NCBI GenBank assembly: GCA_036267755.1
Contig: DATAVK010000112.1
Span: forward strand, 1-7,450
Length of the DNA stretch: 7,450 nt
Origin: DATAVK01 sp036267755
GTDB lineage: Bacteria; Actinomycetota; Actinomycetes; JAFAQI01
Direction of reading: 5' to 3'
Under the pieces are notes generated by a model. The model searched no databases, had not been told where the DNA came from, and worked only from the letters and a program-made list of their open reading frames with translations. Numbering within the stretch: the first letter of the stretch is position 1; each line of letters begins with the position of its first letter. A program made the translations under genes and the position numbers. Positions 5,678 to 7,450 of this stretch are shown piece by piece.

Positions 5678-7450
5678 GTGACCAGCACCGCGGCGTCGAA
5701 CGCCCCTGATCTCCCCCGGTACGCCGAGGACCTGGCCGAGGAGATCGAGGATCTCGCGCACGCCGAGCAGCGCGAGGACCGACCCGAGGACCCGGAGCGA
5801 TTCCTGGACCGCGAGGCCAGCTGGCTGGACTTCAACGCCCGCGTCCTCGCGCTCGCCGAGGACCCAGAGACCCCGCTGCTGGAGCGGGCGAAGTACCTCG
5901 CCATCTTCGCCTCCAACCTCGATGAGTTCTTCATGGTGCGGGTGGCCGGACTGCAGCGGCGGCTCGCGACCGGGATCGGGGTCACCTCGCCGGCCGGGCT
6001 GTCCCCGCGCGAGCAGCTCGACCTGATCGCCACCCGAGCCCACGCGCTCGTGGACCGGCACGCCGAGGTCTTCAACCACCAGGTGATGCCGCAGCTGTGC
6101 GAGGCCGGGATCGAGATCGTGCGTTACGGCCAGCTCGAGGACGGCCAGCGCAAGGACGTCGACGCGCTGTTCGCCGAGCACGTCTACCCGGTGCTCACGC
6201 CGCTCGCGGTAGACCCGGCGCACCCGTTCCCCTACATCTCGGGCCTGTCGCTGAACCTCGCCGTGGTCGTGCGCGACCGGGAGAACGGCCGTGACCACTT
6301 CGCCCGGGTCAAGGTCCCGCCGCTGCTGCCGCGCTTCGTCAAGGTGGCCGACACCCGTTTCGTGCTGCTCGAGGACGTCATCCGGGCTCACGTCCCCGAG
6401 CTGTTCCCCGGGCTCGACGTGGTCGAGTCCTCGATCTTCCGCGTCACCCGCAACGAGGACTTCACCCTCGACGAGGACGACGTCGAGAACCTGCTGCAGG
6501 CATTGGAACGCGAGCTGGTCCGCCGCCGCTTCGGGCCGGCCGTCCGGTTGGAGGTCGACTCGGAGGTCGGCGACCGGGTCCTCGACCTGCTGGTGCGCGA
6601 GCTCGACATCACCGAGGCCCAGCTCTACCGGCTGCAGGGCCCGCTGGACCTCAGCGGACTCTGGGCGCTGGTCGGCCTCGACCTACCGGCGTACAAGGAC
6701 CCGAAGACACCGCCGATCACCCACCCGCAGCTGCGCGGCAGCGGTGAGGGCTCGACTCCCGTCGATGTGTTCGCGGCGATGCGCCGCCAGGACGTCCTGC
6801 TGCACCACCCGTACGACTCGTTCGCGACCAGCGTGCAGGCGTTCGTCGAGCAGGCGGCCGCGGATCCGGACGTGCTGGCCATCAAGCAGACGCTCTACCG
6901 CACCAGCGGTGACTCGCCGCTCGTCGACGCGCTGGTCGACGCCGCCGAGGCCGGCAAGCAGGTGCTGGTCGTCGTCGAGATCAAGGCGCGGTACGACGAG
7001 CAGGCCAACATCAAATGGGCCCGTGAGCTCGAGCATGCTGGGTGCCACGTGGTCTACGGCCTGGTCGGGCTGAAGACGCACTGCAAGCTCGCCCTCGTCG
7101 TCCGGCAGGAGCCCGATGGGAGCCTGCGACGCTACGTCCACATCGGGACCGGCAACTACAACCCGAAGACCGCGCGACTGTACGAGGACTTCGGCCTGCT
7201 CACCGTGAACCCGGCCGTCGGAGCCGACGTCGCCGATCTGTTCAACCACCTGTCGGGCTACACCAAGCAGCGCGACTACCGCACGCTGCTGGTCGCGCCC
7301 GACACGCTGCGCGACGGGCTGCTCGACAAGATCCACCGCGAGGCCCGGCATGCGCGGGCCGGGCGCGAGGCGGGAATCACCATCAAGATGAACAGCCTGG
7401 TCGACGAGGAGATCGTCGACGCGCTCTACGACGCGTCGCGGGCCGGCGTA
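5678..7450 (+). CDS. ppk1: Polyphosphate kinase 1, 3' truncated by the window (591 codons present)
   Basis: Ppk1 reversibly moves the terminal phosphate of ATP onto inorganic polyphosphate through a phosphohistidine intermediate. The frame is open from GTG 5678 to the last base. Residues 41-55 (RFLDREASWLDFNAR) open the N domain, and ASNLDEFFMVRVAGL (78-92) carries the ATP-contacting Asn80. HPFPYISGLSLNLAV (182-196) and HHPYDSF (376-382) are family signatures. The active-site residues R408 (LYRTS), R438 (IKAR) and phosphorylated H468 (LKTH) keep the 30-residue spacing of E. coli R375, R405 and H435. HIGTGNYNPKTARLYEDFGLLT (488-509) follows. The C-terminal domain with the second essential His is beyond the window. 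The first 40 residues are an acidic extension, usual for actinobacterial Ppk1 and absent from E. coli. An in-frame TAG at 5642 rules out an earlier start. A PHO box upstream suggests phosphate control. Confidence 0.96.
   Translation, partial: MTSTAASNAPDLPRYAEDLAEEIEDLAHAEQREDRPEDPERFLDREASWLDFNARVLALAEDPETPLLERAKYLAIFASNLDEFFMVRVAGLQRRLATGIGVTSPAGLSPREQLDLIATRAHALVDRHAEVFNHQVMPQLCEAGIEIVRYGQLEDGQRKDVDALFAEHVYPVLTPLAVDPAHPFPYISGLSLNLAVVVRDRENGRDHFARVKVPPLLPRFVKVADTRFVLLEDVIRAHVPELFPGLDVVESSIFRVTRNEDFTLDEDDVENLLQALERELVRRRFGPAVRLEVDSEVGDRVLDLLVRELDITEAQLYRLQGPLDLSGLWALVGLDLPAYKDPKTPPITHPQLRGSGEGSTPVDVFAAMRRQDVLLHHPYDSFATSVQAFVEQAAADPDVLAIKQTLYRTSGDSPLVDALVDAAEAGKQVLVVVEIKARYDEQANIKWARELEHAGCHVVYGLVGLKTHCKLALVVRQEPDGSLRRYVHIGTGNYNPKTARLYEDFGLLTVNPAVGADVADLFNHLSGYTKQRDYRTLLVAPDTLRDGLLDKIHREARHARAGREAGITIKMNSLVDEEIVDALYDASRAGV

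Noticed and set aside
5609..6391. Minus-strand open frame (260 codons) covering the 5' part of ppk1 and the PHO box
   Set aside because: Opposite strand of a certain Ppk1 coding region; low-complexity Arg/Glu/Val composition.
6291..7073. Plus-strand open frame of 260 codons within ppk1
   Set aside because: Ser/Arg/Thr-rich translation from an alternative frame of ppk1; the ppk1 frame itself is intact to the window end.

Overview
The window is high-GC DNA with strongly G/C-biased third codon positions and GTG starts. It carries a recognisable mycothiol-dependent formaldehyde dehydrogenase. Because mycothiol is essentially confined to Actinobacteria, I place this in the chromosome of a high-GC actinobacterium. 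The exact family cannot be read from the sequence. I see no mobile element, CRISPR array, tRNA or rRNA.

Layout: (1) positions 1-144 are the Lys/Arg/Ala/Thr-rich C-terminal tail of a DNA-binding protein, probably HU (HupB type). (2) About 141/207-386 holds a small two-helix membrane protein that touches the end of the tail gene. (3) 423-2393 encodes a 656-residue acyl-CoA dehydrogenase/oxidase of the ACOX type. (4) A 15-bp perfect hairpin at 2471-2512 separates it from a convergent, membrane-anchored serine hydrolase of the class A beta-lactamase fold (2549-3448, minus). (5) Divergent from that are two translationally coupled genes, S-(hydroxymethyl)mycothiol dehydrogenase (3562-4647) and a metallo-beta-lactamase-fold hydrolase (4644-5270), which together look like a formaldehyde detoxification operon. 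(6) A small alpha-helical protein lies on the minus strand (5303-5512). (7) Polyphosphate kinase 1 starts at GTG 5678 and runs off the right edge after 591 codons.

The most informative non-coding stretch is the 165-bp divergent region before ppk1. It contains three consecutive 11-nt direct repeats (5607-5639) of the GTTCACC type. This is the form of the PhoP-binding PHO box known from Streptomyces, and it sits immediately upstream of a -10-like element placed for a leaderless ppk1 mRNA. This suggests phosphate-starvation control of polyphosphate metabolism. The same spacing of a -10-like element six bases before the start codon occurs at two other genes here (starts 3448 and 5512), which suggests several leaderless transcripts.

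The HU-like gene and ppk1 are close neighbours in mycobacteria (hupB-mutT1-ppk). Here a block of lipid-oxidation, cell-envelope and formaldehyde genes lies between them. Most of the window is conserved housekeeping metabolism. I do not see evidence for a wholly new defence or mobile system.
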